DNA of 64,000 nt from CAYJAD01 sp964371505 (GCA_964371505.1 CAYJNG010000001.1:8085-72084), one strand, 5' to 3'. Shown: positions 38,992 through 48,957, counted from the first letter of the stretch. Notes: a model not told the origin generated them from the sequence alone. Numbers and translations are program-made.

Positions 38992-40647
38992 ATGGACGCT
39001 ACACTGATTGTACGTAAAGCCTTGCAAGATATAGTGCAAGATATGGGGCTTACCTTCCCCGAAAAGGTAACCATTGAACCACCAAGAGATACCAAGCATG
39101 GCGGCGACCTAGCGGCCAACGTGGCCATGATGTTAGCAAAGGAAGCTAAAATGGCCCCGCGCGCTTTGGCTGAAAGCCTCGCGGAAAAATTGGGCGCCAT
39201 GCCATTTATAGCCCTTGTGGAAGTGGCAGGCCCAGGCTTTTTAAATGTGACGCTTAAGGCAGAATTTTGGCAAGAATTCCTCTTACATATGGAAGCACAA
39301 GGCCCTGCCTTTGGCGGCAATGTGGTGGATGAAAAAATAAAAACGCAAGTGGAATACGTATCCGCCAACCCCACAGGCCCCTTGCATATAGGCCATGGTC
39401 GCGGCGCTGCGGTGGGCGATAGTGTGGCAAGAATTTTGCGCTTTGCAGGTCATGAGGTTGCCACTGAGTATTACATTAACGATGCCGGTAATCAAATGCG
39501 TTTGCTGGGGTATTCTGTATGGTTGCGCGCAAGAGAAATTAAAGGCTTACCTGTGGAGTGGCCTGAGTCTTACTATAAAGGCTCGTACATTATAGATATT
39601 GCACATGAAGTGCTAGCTCAAGATGCAGATCTTTTGCAAAAAGATGATACTGTGGCCCAAGATATTTGCTACGAATATGCCATGAATAGTATTATGGATG
39701 GCATTAAGCAAGATTTACAAGATTTTCGTGTGGGCCATGATGTGTGGTTTTCGGAGAAATCCTTGGTGGAGCGCGGCGCTGTGGATGCGGCCTTTGCTGC
39801 CCTTAAAGAAGCCGGCCTCTCCTATGAAAAAGACGATGCTTTGTGGTTTGCCACGGAAAGCCTTGGCGATGATAAAGACAGAGTACTGCGTAAGTCTGAT
39901 GGTTCTTTAACCTATTTTGCTTCAGACATTGCGTATCATCATCATAAATTTGAACGCGGCTTTGACTATCTTATAGATGTGTGGGGCGCGGATCACCATG
40001 GCTATATTCCGCGTATGCGCGCAGCCATTAGCGCCATTGGGCGTGAGCAAAGCTCTTTTGATGTGGTGCTCATTCAATTGGTAAACTTGCTTGAAAATGG
40101 CAAGCCTGTGAGCATGTCCACCCGTGCGGGCACTTTTGAAACTTTGGCCGATGTGGTTGCTGAAGTGGGCGTGGATGCAGCACGCTTCATGTTCCTATCA
40201 CGCAAAAGTGACAGCCCGCTGGACTTTGACCTTGAGCTTGTAAAGCAACGCAGCATGGATAATCCTGTGTATTATGTGCAATATGCCCATGCTAGAATAT
40301 GTGCTTTATTGCGCCGCTGTGAAGAAAGAGGCATGACTTTAACCACTAAAACCGCTATGGCAGATGTGGCGCCCTTAATCCATGCCGATGACCTTGCGCT
40401 CATTCGTAATGTGGCACGCTTTCCCCATGTGGTTAAGCTTGCTGCCAATAATTTAGGGCCGCATTACATTAGTCATTATCTTTCTGAACTTGCAGCAGCT
40501 TTGCATAGCTATTATGGCAAGCATCACATTTTGCAAGAAGAAGATGTGGCCCTTGCCACGGCACGTATGGCTTTATTGCGTACGGCAGGAAATGTGCTTG
40601 CCACTGGTTTAGACTTATTGGGCGTTTCTGCGCCTGAAGCCATGTAA
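38992..40647 (+). CDS. argS: Arginyl-tRNA synthetase
   Basis: Class Ia synthetase for tRNA-Arg, 551 residues. The HIGH motif is in NPTGPLHIGHGRGAAVGD (about 123-140) and the N-terminal tRNA-binding additional domain is present. As in most ArgRS a canonical KMSKS is not seen; MSTRAGTFETL occupies the region. The SPOR-domain gene follows after 23 bases. Ordinary copy. Confidence 0.97.
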   Translation: MDATLIVRKALQDIVQDMGLTFPEKVTIEPPRDTKHGGDLAANVAMMLAKEAKMAPRALAESLAEKLGAMPFIALVEVAGPGFLNVTLKAEFWQEFLLHMEAQGPAFGGNVVDEKIKTQVEYVSANPTGPLHIGHGRGAAVGDSVARILRFAGHEVATEYYINDAGNQMRLLGYSVWLRAREIKGLPVEWPESYYKGSYIIDIAHEVLAQDADLLQKDDTVAQDICYEYAMNSIMDGIKQDLQDFRVGHDVWFSEKSLVERGAVDAAFAALKEAGLSYEKDDALWFATESLGDDKDRVLRKSDGSLTYFASDIAYHHHKFERGFDYLIDVWGADHHGYIPRMRAAISAIGREQSSFDVVLIQLVNLLENGKPVSMSTRAGTFETLADVVAEVGVDAARFMFLSRKSDSPLDFDLELVKQRSMDNPVYYVQYAHARICALLRRCEERGMTLTTKTAMADVAPLIHADDLALIRNVARFPHVVKLAANNLGPHYISHYLSELAAALHSYYGKHHILQEEDVALATARMALLRTAGNVLATGLDLLGVSAPEAM

Positions 40648-40670
40648 TGGTATAAAACATAGAGAAAACC

Positions 40671-41486
40671 ATGACACAGAATACAAAGAATACAGAACAA
40701 GCGCCTGCTAAACCTTCCATGAAAGATTTTAGCGTCACGCTGGGTTTTTCTTCTTTAATGACAGCGCTTACGGCACTTGTGGGTTGTGTGGTGGTGGCTT
40801 TTATGATGGGTGTTATTGTGGGGCGTGATGATACTGCACGCCCCACTTTAGCGCAAATTGTGGCAGAAAAAGAAGCGGCTAAAGCAGCGGAACAAGCCGA
40901 TGCCCAAGCCGATACTCAGGGTTCTGGCTCAGCTTCGGGGCAACAGTCTGACCAAGACGCAGGGCAGGTTCTATCACCTTTAGAGCCGGCAAGGGCGCAT
41001 AAAACTGTTATGTCTGCTGAAGAACTGAGATATGCTACGGAGTTGAAAGGTAAAGTGGCTGGAGCTGCAAAAGCACCGTCAAAACCTACTGCTGGAGCCA
41101 AGCCTGAAGCTACGCAAAATGCTGCCGCACAAAGTACGCCTTCTTCAACCACGGCTCCCACTGGGGCTTCCACAACGCCAGCCAACGTAACTACTACAGC
41201 CACCACAACTTCCTCTGGCACGCAGGCTCCCTCTGCGTCCAACGCCACGGCTTTGTATGATTACGTGTATCAAGTGGCTTCCTTAAAAAGTGAAGAGTCG
41301 GTAGATGTGCTACGCGCGCAGCTAGAGGGTGAAGGCTTGCGTACTCGCATGGTGAAAAGCGGCGATTACCTTATGGTGCAAGTGCTTATGCGCGGCACCA
41401 CGCAGCAAGCCAAAGCTTTGCAAGACCTTATGGTGCAGTTAAAGCTGGGCGCACCGGTACAACAACAAAAGAAGGCTGTGGAATAA
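40671..41486 (+). CDS. Membrane-anchored SPOR-domain protein
   Basis: 271 residues. Short cytoplasmic N-terminus, one membrane helix (about 24-50), a long low-complexity linker rich in Ala, Pro, Ser and Thr (to about 185), and a C-terminal SPOR-type domain (YVYQVASLKSEESVDVLRAQL near 192 onward, ending VQLKLGAPV). SPOR domains bind denuded peptidoglycan at the division septum, so a cell-division or envelope role is likely. It sits between argS and the mla genes and is 4 bases from mlaE. Confidence 0.83.
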   Translation: MTQNTKNTEQAPAKPSMKDFSVTLGFSSLMTALTALVGCVVVAFMMGVIVGRDDTARPTLAQIVAEKEAAKAAEQADAQADTQGSGSASGQQSDQDAGQVLSPLEPARAHKTVMSAEELRYATELKGKVAGAAKAPSKPTAGAKPEATQNAAAQSTPSSTTAPTGASTTPANVTTTATTTSSGTQAPSASNATALYDYVYQVASLKSEESVDVLRAQLEGEGLRTRMVKSGDYLMVQVLMRGTTQQAKALQDLMVQLKLGAPVQQQKKAVE

Positions 41487-41490
41487 AAAT

Positions 41491-42279
41491 ATGCTGACTT
41501 CTCTATGCGCGAAAGTGGGGGCAGCCTCTCTTAGTATTGTAGCCACCATGGGCTCTTTGTTTTTATTTCTGCTCATGTCTTGTAAGCAAGCCTTTTCTAC
41601 GCCGCATCTTTTTTCTAAATTTCGCCAACAGCTTTACATCATAGGCTCCATGTCGCTTTTTCTTATACTTCTCATAGGGGTATTTTGCGGTATGGTGTTG
41701 GGTTTGCAAGGGTACTATACCCTTATAAAATTTGGCTCCACAGGCATGCTTGGGGCGGGGGTTGCCTTAACGCTTATTCGAGAGCTTGGCCCCGTGCTTA
41801 CGGCTATAATGCTTACAGGGCGCGCCGGTTCAGCCATGACGGCAGAAATTGGCGTCATGCGTATTTCGGATCAAGTGGACGCCTTGGAGGTGATGGATAT
41901 TCACCCCATGGGGTATTTGGCCACGCCGCGCCTCTTGGCTGGGCTTGTGGCCTTTCCTTTCTTAACAGCCGTGTTTAACGTGGTGGGTATTCTTGGTGGC
42001 TATTTAACCGGTGTGCTTATGCTTGGCATTAATGAAGGGGCGTACTTTTATCAGATTGAAAGCGCCGTGTCTTTGTCTGATGTTATGGGCGGTTTTATAA
42101 AGGCCATTACCTTTGGTATTATTGTTATTACTGTGTGTTGTCACCAAGGCTATTATGCCCATTTGCGCCGTGACAGTGTAGGGCCTGCAGCTGTGGGCAA
42201 TGCGACTACTTCGGCGGTGGTTTTGGCCTCCAGTCTTATTCTTGTGGCAGACTATGTGCTCACGTCCTTATTATTGTAG
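41491..42279 (+). CDS. mlaE: Phospholipid-transport ABC permease MlaE
   Basis: Inner-membrane permease of the Mla system, which moves phospholipids between inner and outer membranes. 262 residues, five or six helices. Family motifs: GFGSTGMLGAGVALTLIRELGPVLTAIMLTGRAGSAMTAEIG in part (for example RELGPVLTA and GRAGSAMTAEIG) and DALEVMDIHPMGYLATPR. No STAS (MlaB) domain is fused, and no separate mlaB gene is present in the operon. 7 bases separate it from mlaF. Confidence 0.94.
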   Translation: MLTSLCAKVGAASLSIVATMGSLFLFLLMSCKQAFSTPHLFSKFRQQLYIIGSMSLFLILLIGVFCGMVLGLQGYYTLIKFGSTGMLGAGVALTLIRELGPVLTAIMLTGRAGSAMTAEIGVMRISDQVDALEVMDIHPMGYLATPRLLAGLVAFPFLTAVFNVVGILGGYLTGVLMLGINEGAYFYQIESAVSLSDVMGGFIKAITFGIIVITVCCHQGYYAHLRRDSVGPAAVGNATTSAVVLASSLILVADYVLTSLLL

Positions 42280-42286
42280 GTGAAAC

Positions 42287-43102
42287 ATGCAAGATACCAC
42301 CATCACATTAGAAAATTGCACCATAGGTTATGATGACCATGTGGTTGTACGCGGTATAAATGCCCATTTGCCGCAAGGTAAAATTTCTGTCATCCTTGGC
42401 GGTTCCGGCAGTGGAAAATCGACGCTCTTGCGCCATCTGGTGGGCTTGTCGCGCCCCAGTGCAGGAAAGGTTTTGTTAGGTTCTACAGATTTTTTTGCTT
42501 TGCCCGATAAAGAGTTTCGGCGCATGCGCCGGCGCATGGGCATGCTTTTTCAAGACGGCGCATTGCTTGGGGCACTAAATCTTTTGGATAATGTGTCTTT
42601 GCCTTTGCACGAGCATACAAATTTATCGCAAGATTGCATTCATAAAGCTGCATTACGTACCTTGCGATTGGTGGGCTTAGAGGAATTTGCGCAATTTTAC
42701 CCCAGCCAACTTTCCGGCGGCATGCGCAAAAGGGCTGGCCTTGCCCGCGCTATCATTACCGATCCACCCGTGTTGTTTTGTGATGAACCCACATCGGGCT
42801 TAGATCCCATTACCGCAGCGCAAATGGATCAATTACTCTTGGATATGAAAAAAGCTTTTCCGCGCATGACCATGGTGGTGGTAAGCCATGACCTCGCCAG
42901 TATTGAACGCATAGCTGACCATGCACTGGTGTTGCACGCAGGGGAGCTTGCCTTTTGCGGGCCATGGGAAGAGCTTAAAAAGGCTCAAGACAGTTATATA
43001 CAAGATTTTCTTTTGCGCAGAGCAGAGCCTTTGGCGCAAGGGCATTTCGAAGAGCAAGACCCTGCCGTACAAGCGGCTTTGCAAGCTTGGATGCAGGAAT
43101 AA
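42287..43102 (+). CDS. mlaF: Phospholipid-transport ABC ATPase MlaF
   Basis: ATPase of the Mla transporter, 271 residues. Walker A GGSGSGKST near 36-44, signature LSGGMRKRAGLARA near 145-158 and Walker B VLFCDEPTSGLDP. The MRKR variant after the signature is typical for MlaF. The C-terminal tail extends slightly past the ABC fold. Part of mlaE-F-D-C-A. Confidence 0.95.
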   Translation: MQDTTITLENCTIGYDDHVVVRGINAHLPQGKISVILGGSGSGKSTLLRHLVGLSRPSAGKVLLGSTDFFALPDKEFRRMRRRMGMLFQDGALLGALNLLDNVSLPLHEHTNLSQDCIHKAALRTLRLVGLEEFAQFYPSQLSGGMRKRAGLARAIITDPPVLFCDEPTSGLDPITAAQMDQLLLDMKKAFPRMTMVVVSHDLASIERIADHALVLHAGELAFCGPWEELKKAQDSYIQDFLLRRAEPLAQGHFEEQDPAVQAALQAWMQE

Positions 43103-43120
43103 GAAGTAAGAAAAGAGGGT

Positions 43121-43567
43121 ATGATGAAAACATCTCGTGAAATAAATGTGGGCATTTTTGTCTTGTTGGGCTTGCTGTGTATTGGCTATCTCACCATAAA
43201 ATTAGGCAAAATGGAAGTTATAGGCGGTGATGGCTATACAGTGGAAGCGCATTTTTCTTCTGTATCCGGATTGCGCGTAGGTGCCAGCATTGAAATTGCC
43301 GGTGTAGGCGTAGGCCGAGTGTCTTCCATTGGCCTTGATGCAGAACGTGGTCAAGCTGTGGTGACATTGTATGTGAATAATGGTATCAAGCTTACGGAAG
43401 ATACTATTGCTTCGGTAAAAACTAGCGGACTTATTGGAGATAAATATATTAGCCTTGCTCCTGGCGGTTCTGATGTGTATTTGGAGCCAGGAGATGCCAT
43501 TGTGGATACGGAATCTGCGGTGGATTTAGAATCTATTATAGGAAAATTCGCCTTTGGAGGTGTGTAA
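43121..43567 (+). CDS. mlaD: Mla system MCE-domain protein MlaD
   Basis: 148-residue inner-membrane protein with one N-terminal helix (NVGIFVLLGLLCIGYLTIK core) and one periplasmic MCE domain (YTVEAHFSSVSGLRVGASIEIAGV in part, SGLIGDKYISLAPG). It forms the hexameric ring that channels lipids in E. coli. Its stop overlaps the mlaC ATG by one base. Two successive ATGs start the frame; either could be used. Confidence 0.94.
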   Translation: MMKTSREINVGIFVLLGLLCIGYLTIKLGKMEVIGGDGYTVEAHFSSVSGLRVGASIEIAGVGVGRVSSIGLDAERGQAVVTLYVNNGIKLTEDTIASVKTSGLIGDKYISLAPGGSDVYLEPGDAIVDTESAVDLESIIGKFAFGGV

Positions 43568-44208
43568 TGCGTCGTTCTTTATTTTCGTCTTTAGCATTGT
43601 TAGCAGTACTTATTATGTGTCTTCCTGTGGTGGCCACCGGCTCTACCAATCCTGCCGATGCACAAACAAGTTTACAAACGTCGGTGAGCCGCATTTTAGG
43701 CTTCATTCAATCTCCGGGCTATGCTAACCCTGCAACTCGTCAAAGTTTAAACGCTTCCATTGAAAAGGAAGTGTATGCTATTTTTGATTTTGATGAGTTT
43801 TCCATGCGCACCGTGGGCGCCTTTTGGAAGCAATTTAGCCCAAAGCAAAAGCAAGACTTCACCAAGGCTTTTTCTGACTTGCTTTTTGCAACCTATCTTG
43901 GCCGCATAGAAGGCTATAATGGGGAAAAGGTGCTGTATGATGGCTTTGTTAGCGGGAATAACGGTAAGCGCGTGGAAGTGCGCACTGTAATAAATTTAAA
44001 GGGTAATACTAAAATTCCTTTAAATTATCGCATGCTTCCAAAAAATGGTAAATGGGTTGTGTATGATGTACTTGTGGAAGGTGTGAGCCTTGTGAAGAAT
44101 TATCGCACGCAATTTAATGACGCTTTACAAAGCGGTTCCCCTGAGGCGCTTATTGCACGCGTGAAGGAAAGAGCCGCTGCCATGAAGAGTGCTTCCCATG
44201 CAAAATAA
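43567..44208 (+). CDS. mlaC: Periplasmic phospholipid-binding protein MlaC
   Basis: 213 residues with a signal peptide (hydrophobic about 5-22, cleavage near VVATG). It carries lipids between the inner-membrane MlaFED complex and MlaA. Family features: FDFDEFSMRTVGAFWKQFSPKQKQDF in part (for example RTVGAFWKQ), YDVLVEGVSLVKNYRTQF near the C-terminus. Overlaps mlaA by 11 bases. Confidence 0.93.
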   Translation: MRRSLFSSLALLAVLIMCLPVVATGSTNPADAQTSLQTSVSRILGFIQSPGYANPATRQSLNASIEKEVYAIFDFDEFSMRTVGAFWKQFSPKQKQDFTKAFSDLLFATYLGRIEGYNGEKVLYDGFVSGNNGKRVEVRTVINLKGNTKIPLNYRMLPKNGKWVVYDVLVEGVSLVKNYRTQFNDALQSGSPEALIARVKERAAAMKSASHAK

Positions 44209-45016
44209 AAGCTTACGACTCATACTGGCCTTGTGGCTATTTTTGGGCACGGTGGGGGCAGGGCAAGTTTTTGCGGCTTCCATGGTGCATTCGGCAGGGC
44301 AGGCCGGCTATAAGCAAGGCACTTTGCAACAATCAGCCGTGGTGCAAGAGTTAGAAGGGGGCTTTGGCGGCGATCTTGATGATTATGATGTGATTCCCAT
44401 TCAAGGTATTGCCGATCCTCTGGAGCCATGGAATAGGTTTTGGTTTGGCTTTAATGATATTTTTTATATGCATATAGCCAACCCTGTATATAGTGCCTAT
44501 GACTATGTCATGCCGGATCAAGTGCAAGGTGGATTAAGTAATTTTTTTAACAACTTGCTTTTCCCTGTGCGCTTTGTCAATGCGCTGTTGCAAGGTAAGG
44601 TGCAGCTGGCAGGGGTAGAATTTGGCCGGTTTATGATCAATACCACCGTGGGTATGGCTGGTTTTATTGATGTGGCTGCGCGCCATAAAACCGTGGTGCC
44701 CTATACGCGCGATGGGGAGGATTTTGGCCAAACTTTGGGAGCTTGGGGCGTTGGACAAGGTTTTTATGTGGTGTGGCCCATTCTGGGGCCAAGCTCAGCC
44801 CGTGGTTCTGTAGGAACCGCAGTGGATTTTTTCATAGATCCTACCTTCTTTTTAGACCCCACCTATATTTCTACAGGGGTGCGTGCCGGCCTTGAGTTTA
44901 ATGATTTAAACAGCGTGCTTGCTTTGTATGGGGATGCTAAGTCGGTGGCGGTGGACCCTTATGTGGCCATGCGCGAAGCCTATGCGGCCTATCGCAAACA
45001 GCAAATTTTTCATTAA
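44198..45016 (+). CDS. mlaA: MlaA/VacJ family outer-membrane protein, without lipobox
   Basis: 272 residues, start at 44198 overlapping mlaC by 11 bases. MlaA removes misplaced phospholipids from the outer leaflet. Family motifs: DPLEPWNRFWFGFND and FGQTLGAWGVGQGFYVVWPILGPSS in part. E. coli MlaA is a lipoprotein, but here the signal peptide (cleavage near VFAAS) has no Cys and the protein has no cysteine at all, so it would be an ordinary exported protein held by its amphipathic ring. A terminator follows. Confidence 0.92.
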   Translation: MQNKSLRLILALWLFLGTVGAGQVFAASMVHSAGQAGYKQGTLQQSAVVQELEGGFGGDLDDYDVIPIQGIADPLEPWNRFWFGFNDIFYMHIANPVYSAYDYVMPDQVQGGLSNFFNNLLFPVRFVNALLQGKVQLAGVEFGRFMINTTVGMAGFIDVAARHKTVVPYTRDGEDFGQTLGAWGVGQGFYVVWPILGPSSARGSVGTAVDFFIDPTFFLDPTYISTGVRAGLEFNDLNSVLALYGDAKSVAVDPYVAMREAYAAYRKQQIFH

Positions 45017-45038
45017 TAGACAGTTGAAAAAATATTCT

Positions 45039-45069
45039 AAGGATAGGCTTTAGGGCCTATCCTTTTTTT
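45039..45069 (+). terminator. Rho-independent terminator of the mla operon
   Basis: AGGATAGGC (45040-45048) pairs with GCCTATCCT (45055-45063), then a run of T. Confidence 0.92.
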
Positions 45070-45183
45070 GTGTAAAAATGTTTGCAAAAGTAAGCTTAGA
45101 TTAGCCTTGTATAGACGGGGCTACTTGCTTTTATGTTGGAAAGACTTATAGTTCCTTGTGACATTTTATCAAAAGGAGATAGT

Positions 45184-47868
45184 ATGTTTTTTTCATATAC
45201 ACATAAAACTTTAGCCTCATTGTGCATGGGAGTATGTATGCTTGGAACCTCATTGGGGCATGCCAGTGCCAATAGCGTTAGCGCAGCACAGGCAGATAAA
45301 AAAGGCGAAGCGCAAGCGCAAGCTTTATTGCAAGACTCAAGGCATATAACGAAGCTAAAAAACGGCCTCACAGTGCTGGTTATAGAAGATGAGCGCTTTC
45401 CCCTTGTTTCCACACGTCTGTATGTGAAGGCAGGCTCTGCGTACGAAACACCGCAAGATGCAGGCATTAGCCATGTGCTAGAGCATATGGTGTTTAAAGG
45501 CACACAAAAAAGACCTAAGGGCGCCATTTCTCAAGAAGTAGAAGCTGCCGGCGGCTATTTAAATGCTGCCACCTCCTTTGACTATACAGTCTATCAAACA
45601 GACTTACCTGCAAAGCATTGGGCTTTAAGCCTTGATATAGTCAAAGATATGGCCTTTTATCCTACCTTAGACGCGGCGGAGTTAGAGTCGGAAAAGCAGG
45701 TTATTTTATCAGAGTTGCAGCGCGGCAATGATAACCCTGCGCAAAGAATTTTTAAAGAGCTACACACCAATGCTTTAAAGGGCACGCCTTATGATCATCC
45801 CATCATAGGGTACGAAGACACCATTAAGGCTGTAACACCGGCCTCCATGCGCGCTTATATTGCTAAATATTACCAACCACAAAACATGCTTTTGGTGGTG
45901 GTAGGTAATGTGCAGGCCAAAGATGTGCTTGAGGAAAGTCAAAAGCTTTTTGGGCAGTTGAAAAACACCTCACTGCTGCATCCTGTACAAGCCATTGATG
46001 CTCAAAAACTTAACTCTGCGCAGATAAATATACAAGAAGGTCAGTGGAATAAGGTTTACTTGGGCATGGCTTTACCTGTACCTGGTTCTGCTGATGTGCG
46101 TAGCGTTCCCCTTGATATATTGACCATGGTCATGGGCGGCGATGCTACTTCTTATTTATATAAAAAATACAAATACGAAAAGCAGCTTGTGGATAGTATT
46201 TCTGTGTCCAATTACGGCTTTGAGCGAGTGGGGCTTGTGTATTTTACCGTACAGCTTGATGCGGAAAATGTGGAAGCCTTTTGGAAAGAGTTTATGGCGG
46301 ATATGGCTTCCCTGAAGGCCACAGCTTTTACTGAAAAGGATATTGCACGCGCGCAGTTGCGCCTTGAAGATAGTACCCATAGAGCTAAAGAAACGTTATC
46401 CGGCCTGGCCTCTTGGAAGGGCTATTCTGAGCTTTTCCTTGATGGTGAACAAGGGGAGAGGAACATGCTTGCGGTTATTGCAGATGTAAACCAAGAGCAA
46501 TTGCAAGAAGCCCTAAATACATGGTTTACGCCGCAGCGTTTAAGCGTGGCTGTGCTTGCCCCTACAGGGACTAAGCTTCCGGACTTGCAGGCCGTGTTAC
46601 AAAAAGAATGGCCTGCCCCCAAGCAAGAAAATGTAGGCCTTGCTGCCAAGGCCACAGGCAAAAAGCAAGTGGTGGACCTTGGTGATGGACGCCAAGTGGT
46701 GCTTATTCCAGATGCTACCATGCCCTATACGGCTGTGGATTTTTATATGACAGGGGGCAATAGTTTAAGCGGTAAGCGCCAAGGGCTTGCGGCTTTAACG
46801 GCTTCTGTTTTAACGGCGGGCACCAAGAGCATGACTTCTCCGCAAATAGACACCTTCCTTGCGGAGCGTGTTTCCTCCATGGGGGCAGGAAGTGGGCGCC
46901 AAGTATTTTGGTTTTCCATGAAGCAGCCCACACGTTTTAATGCCGATATGTTTGGCCTTATGAAGGACGTGCTAACTGAGCCGGCCTTTAGCGTCGAAGA
47001 AGTGGAAAGAGAGAAAAATAATCAAATGGCTGCCATTGCCTCGCGAGATGATCAACCTTTAGGCTTGGCTTTTTCTAAAATGGCACCTTTTCTTTTTGGG
47101 GAAGAGCATCCGTACGGCTTTAAAAACTTAGGCGATGCAGCCACTGTAAAAGCCTATACCCAGCAAGATATTGTGGACTTTTGGAAAAATCAATCACAGC
47201 AGCCTTGGGTTTTGTCTGTGGCAGGAGATTTTGATACGGAAGCCGTATTAGCCTTTGCACGTTCCTTGCCCAAGCCCAGTGTGGCTACGCAAGAAGTTGC
47301 GGCTCCCACTTGGGGCACAGAAAAGGCCTTAACGGTAGCTGTGCCCGGTCGTGAGCAGGCGCATCATATGCTTGTTTTTAAAACAGTGCCCAATAGCCAT
47401 GAAGATGCGGCAGCCTTAGAGTTGTTACAATTGGCTCTTGCTGGACAAAGCGGTATTCTTTTTAATGAATTGCGCGACAAACAAGGCCTTGGGTATTCGG
47501 TAACAGCGCAAAAATCCTTTTTCCCCACCACAGGCTATATGCTCTTTTATATAGGCACAGAGCCAGATAAAGTGCAGCAAGCCCATGAAGGCTTTAAAGG
47601 GGTGGTGCATGATTTGCAAAAGAATCTTTTGCCTGAAGCCTTGCTGCAAAGGGCTAAAAATCAAATGGAAGGGGATTTTTACCGTGATGCACAAAGTTTG
47701 AAATCTCGCTCCGGTGAGGCCGCCGTGCGTGCCATCTTGGGGCAAGATGTGGACTTTAGAAAGCACTTTATTGAAAAGGCCAAAAAGGTGAGCCCAGAAG
47801 ATGTGCGCCGTGTGGCCCAAAAGTATTTGGACTGGGATAATGCCTATGTGGTGGATGTCACCCCATAG
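45184..47868 (+). CDS. Periplasmic M16-family zinc protease
   Basis: 894 residues, start at 45184 with AAGGAG. Signal peptide about 1-29 (cleavage near GHASA). Two-repeat M16 (pitrilysin/insulinase) architecture; the first half has the inverted zinc motif HVLEH (His97, Glu100, His101) and a downstream Glu in the ELESEKQVILSEL helix. The second half (from about 500) lacks a zinc motif, as usual for M16 proteins that fold into a clam shell. It probably degrades small peptides in the periplasm. Substrate unknown. Confidence 0.9.
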   Translation: MFFSYTHKTLASLCMGVCMLGTSLGHASANSVSAAQADKKGEAQAQALLQDSRHITKLKNGLTVLVIEDERFPLVSTRLYVKAGSAYETPQDAGISHVLEHMVFKGTQKRPKGAISQEVEAAGGYLNAATSFDYTVYQTDLPAKHWALSLDIVKDMAFYPTLDAAELESEKQVILSELQRGNDNPAQRIFKELHTNALKGTPYDHPIIGYEDTIKAVTPASMRAYIAKYYQPQNMLLVVVGNVQAKDVLEESQKLFGQLKNTSLLHPVQAIDAQKLNSAQINIQEGQWNKVYLGMALPVPGSADVRSVPLDILTMVMGGDATSYLYKKYKYEKQLVDSISVSNYGFERVGLVYFTVQLDAENVEAFWKEFMADMASLKATAFTEKDIARAQLRLEDSTHRAKETLSGLASWKGYSELFLDGEQGERNMLAVIADVNQEQLQEALNTWFTPQRLSVAVLAPTGTKLPDLQAVLQKEWPAPKQENVGLAAKATGKKQVVDLGDGRQVVLIPDATMPYTAVDFYMTGGNSLSGKRQGLAALTASVLTAGTKSMTSPQIDTFLAERVSSMGAGSGRQVFWFSMKQPTRFNADMFGLMKDVLTEPAFSVEEVEREKNNQMAAIASRDDQPLGLAFSKMAPFLFGEEHPYGFKNLGDAATVKAYTQQDIVDFWKNQSQQPWVLSVAGDFDTEAVLAFARSLPKPSVATQEVAAPTWGTEKALTVAVPGREQAHHMLVFKTVPNSHEDAAALELLQLALAGQSGILFNELRDKQGLGYSVTAQKSFFPTTGYMLFYIGTEPDKVQQAHEGFKGVVHDLQKNLLPEALLQRAKNQMEGDFYRDAQSLKSRSGEAAVRAILGQDVDFRKHFIEKAKKVSPEDVRRVAQKYLDWDNAYVVDVTP

Positions 47869-47906
47869 AGCATAGCAAGGGCGCTGTTGCGCGTATTGCG
47901 TTATGC

Positions 47907-47946
47907 AAAGCCTCTTTGTGCACATCTTGCGCGAAGGGGCTTTTTC
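47907..47946 (+). terminator. Probable terminator of the M16 protease gene
   Basis: AAAGCCTCTT (47907-47916) pairs with AAGGGGCTTT (47934-47943) through one G-U pair, 17-base loop, then TTTCTTT. Confidence 0.6.
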
Positions 47947-47967
47947 TTTAGGTAAGAGAGTGCGTTT

Positions 47968-48957
47968 TTATGTATGTAGGGATTTTAGGCAAAAGTGGAG
48001 ATGGCATAGCTTATGGGCTTTATCCCCATGGGCTAAAAAGGGCTGTAAAATTTCAAGTGCGCTGCTTTTGTGGCCTAACTTTGCCAAGAGCAAGGCCTTG
48101 GCGTAGAAGGGAAATTCTAAATCCTGTAAGCTAATATTTTTTCCTTGCTTTTGTTTTTGTACAACAAGTTGTAAGGATTTTTCATTGGCGGTGAATTGCT
48201 CTTCTGCTTCTTTACGAGGCATAACATCATCTCGTAAAAAATGGAGAACAGCTTGCTCATGCAGTTTTTCTTCTTCTTGCAATAAGGCACGCGCATTACT
48301 TTTAGCCAGATTATGCTCGTAGGAAAGGAATAGCCCTAGCATTTTAGGAATATGTAAGAAAGGATAGCGCTGCGACATGCGTAACCACATGTCATAATCT
48401 CCGGCTATGGTGAAGCTCTCGTCAAAATAACCTACCTCTTCATGCACGGAGCGCCGCCACATGGGTTGCGGGCCGGCTAAGCAGGCATACATAAGGCGCA
48501 CATGGCTGTATGCTGGCTGCACAAGCCTGCCAAGCAGCGGGGCTGCATCAAAGGTGGCGTTTTCTTGCGCTGTAACGCGGCAATTGGCATAGGCAAGGGC
48601 CACATGGGGGTTGAGATCTAAAGCTGTAGCAAGGGTTTCAAGGGCGTGTGGGGCGTGCCTATCATCGGCATTGGCATTGGTAATGTAAGAGCCGCGGGCC
48701 ATGTGTAAAGCTCTATTCCATGAGGCATACAAGGTTTCGCGTTGTGCTGTGCGGTAGTAAAGAATATTATCGTATTTTTTGGTGTATTCTTCGATGATAC
48801 TACGCTCATTTTGCGGTGAACAAGCGTCTATGATGATGATTTCTGTTTGTGCAAAGATGCTTTGCCCTAGCAAATCTTCTAAACAGCCGCGTATAAATCG
48901 CTCGGCATTATAGAGCGAAACTAGGGCAGTGACTTTATAAGGGCTAGCGTGTGACAT
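47968..48957 (-). CDS. Family 2 glycosyltransferase
   Basis: 329 residues. GT-A fold: N-terminal VTALVSLYNAERFIRGCLEDLL, IIIIDACSP, and a NANADD motif (about 91-96) serving as the DxD metal and nucleotide-sugar site; then GPQPMWRRSV and IAGDYDMWLRM typical of GT2 acceptor regions. The C-terminal ~90 residues are helical. Probably decorates a surface glycan. It is convergent with the M16 gene and is not part of a visible glycan cluster. Confidence 0.85.
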   Translation of the reverse strand: MSHASPYKVTALVSLYNAERFIRGCLEDLLGQSIFAQTEIIIIDACSPQNERSIIEEYTKKYDNILYYRTAQRETLYASWNRALHMARGSYITNANADDRHAPHALETLATALDLNPHVALAYANCRVTAQENATFDAAPLLGRLVQPAYSHVRLMYACLAGPQPMWRRSVHEEVGYFDESFTIAGDYDMWLRMSQRYPFLHIPKMLGLFLSYEHNLAKSNARALLQEEEKLHEQAVLHFLRDDVMPRKEAEEQFTANEKSLQLVVQKQKQGKNISLQDLEFPFYAKALLLAKLGHKSSALEILQPFLAHGDKAHKLCHLHFCLKSLHT

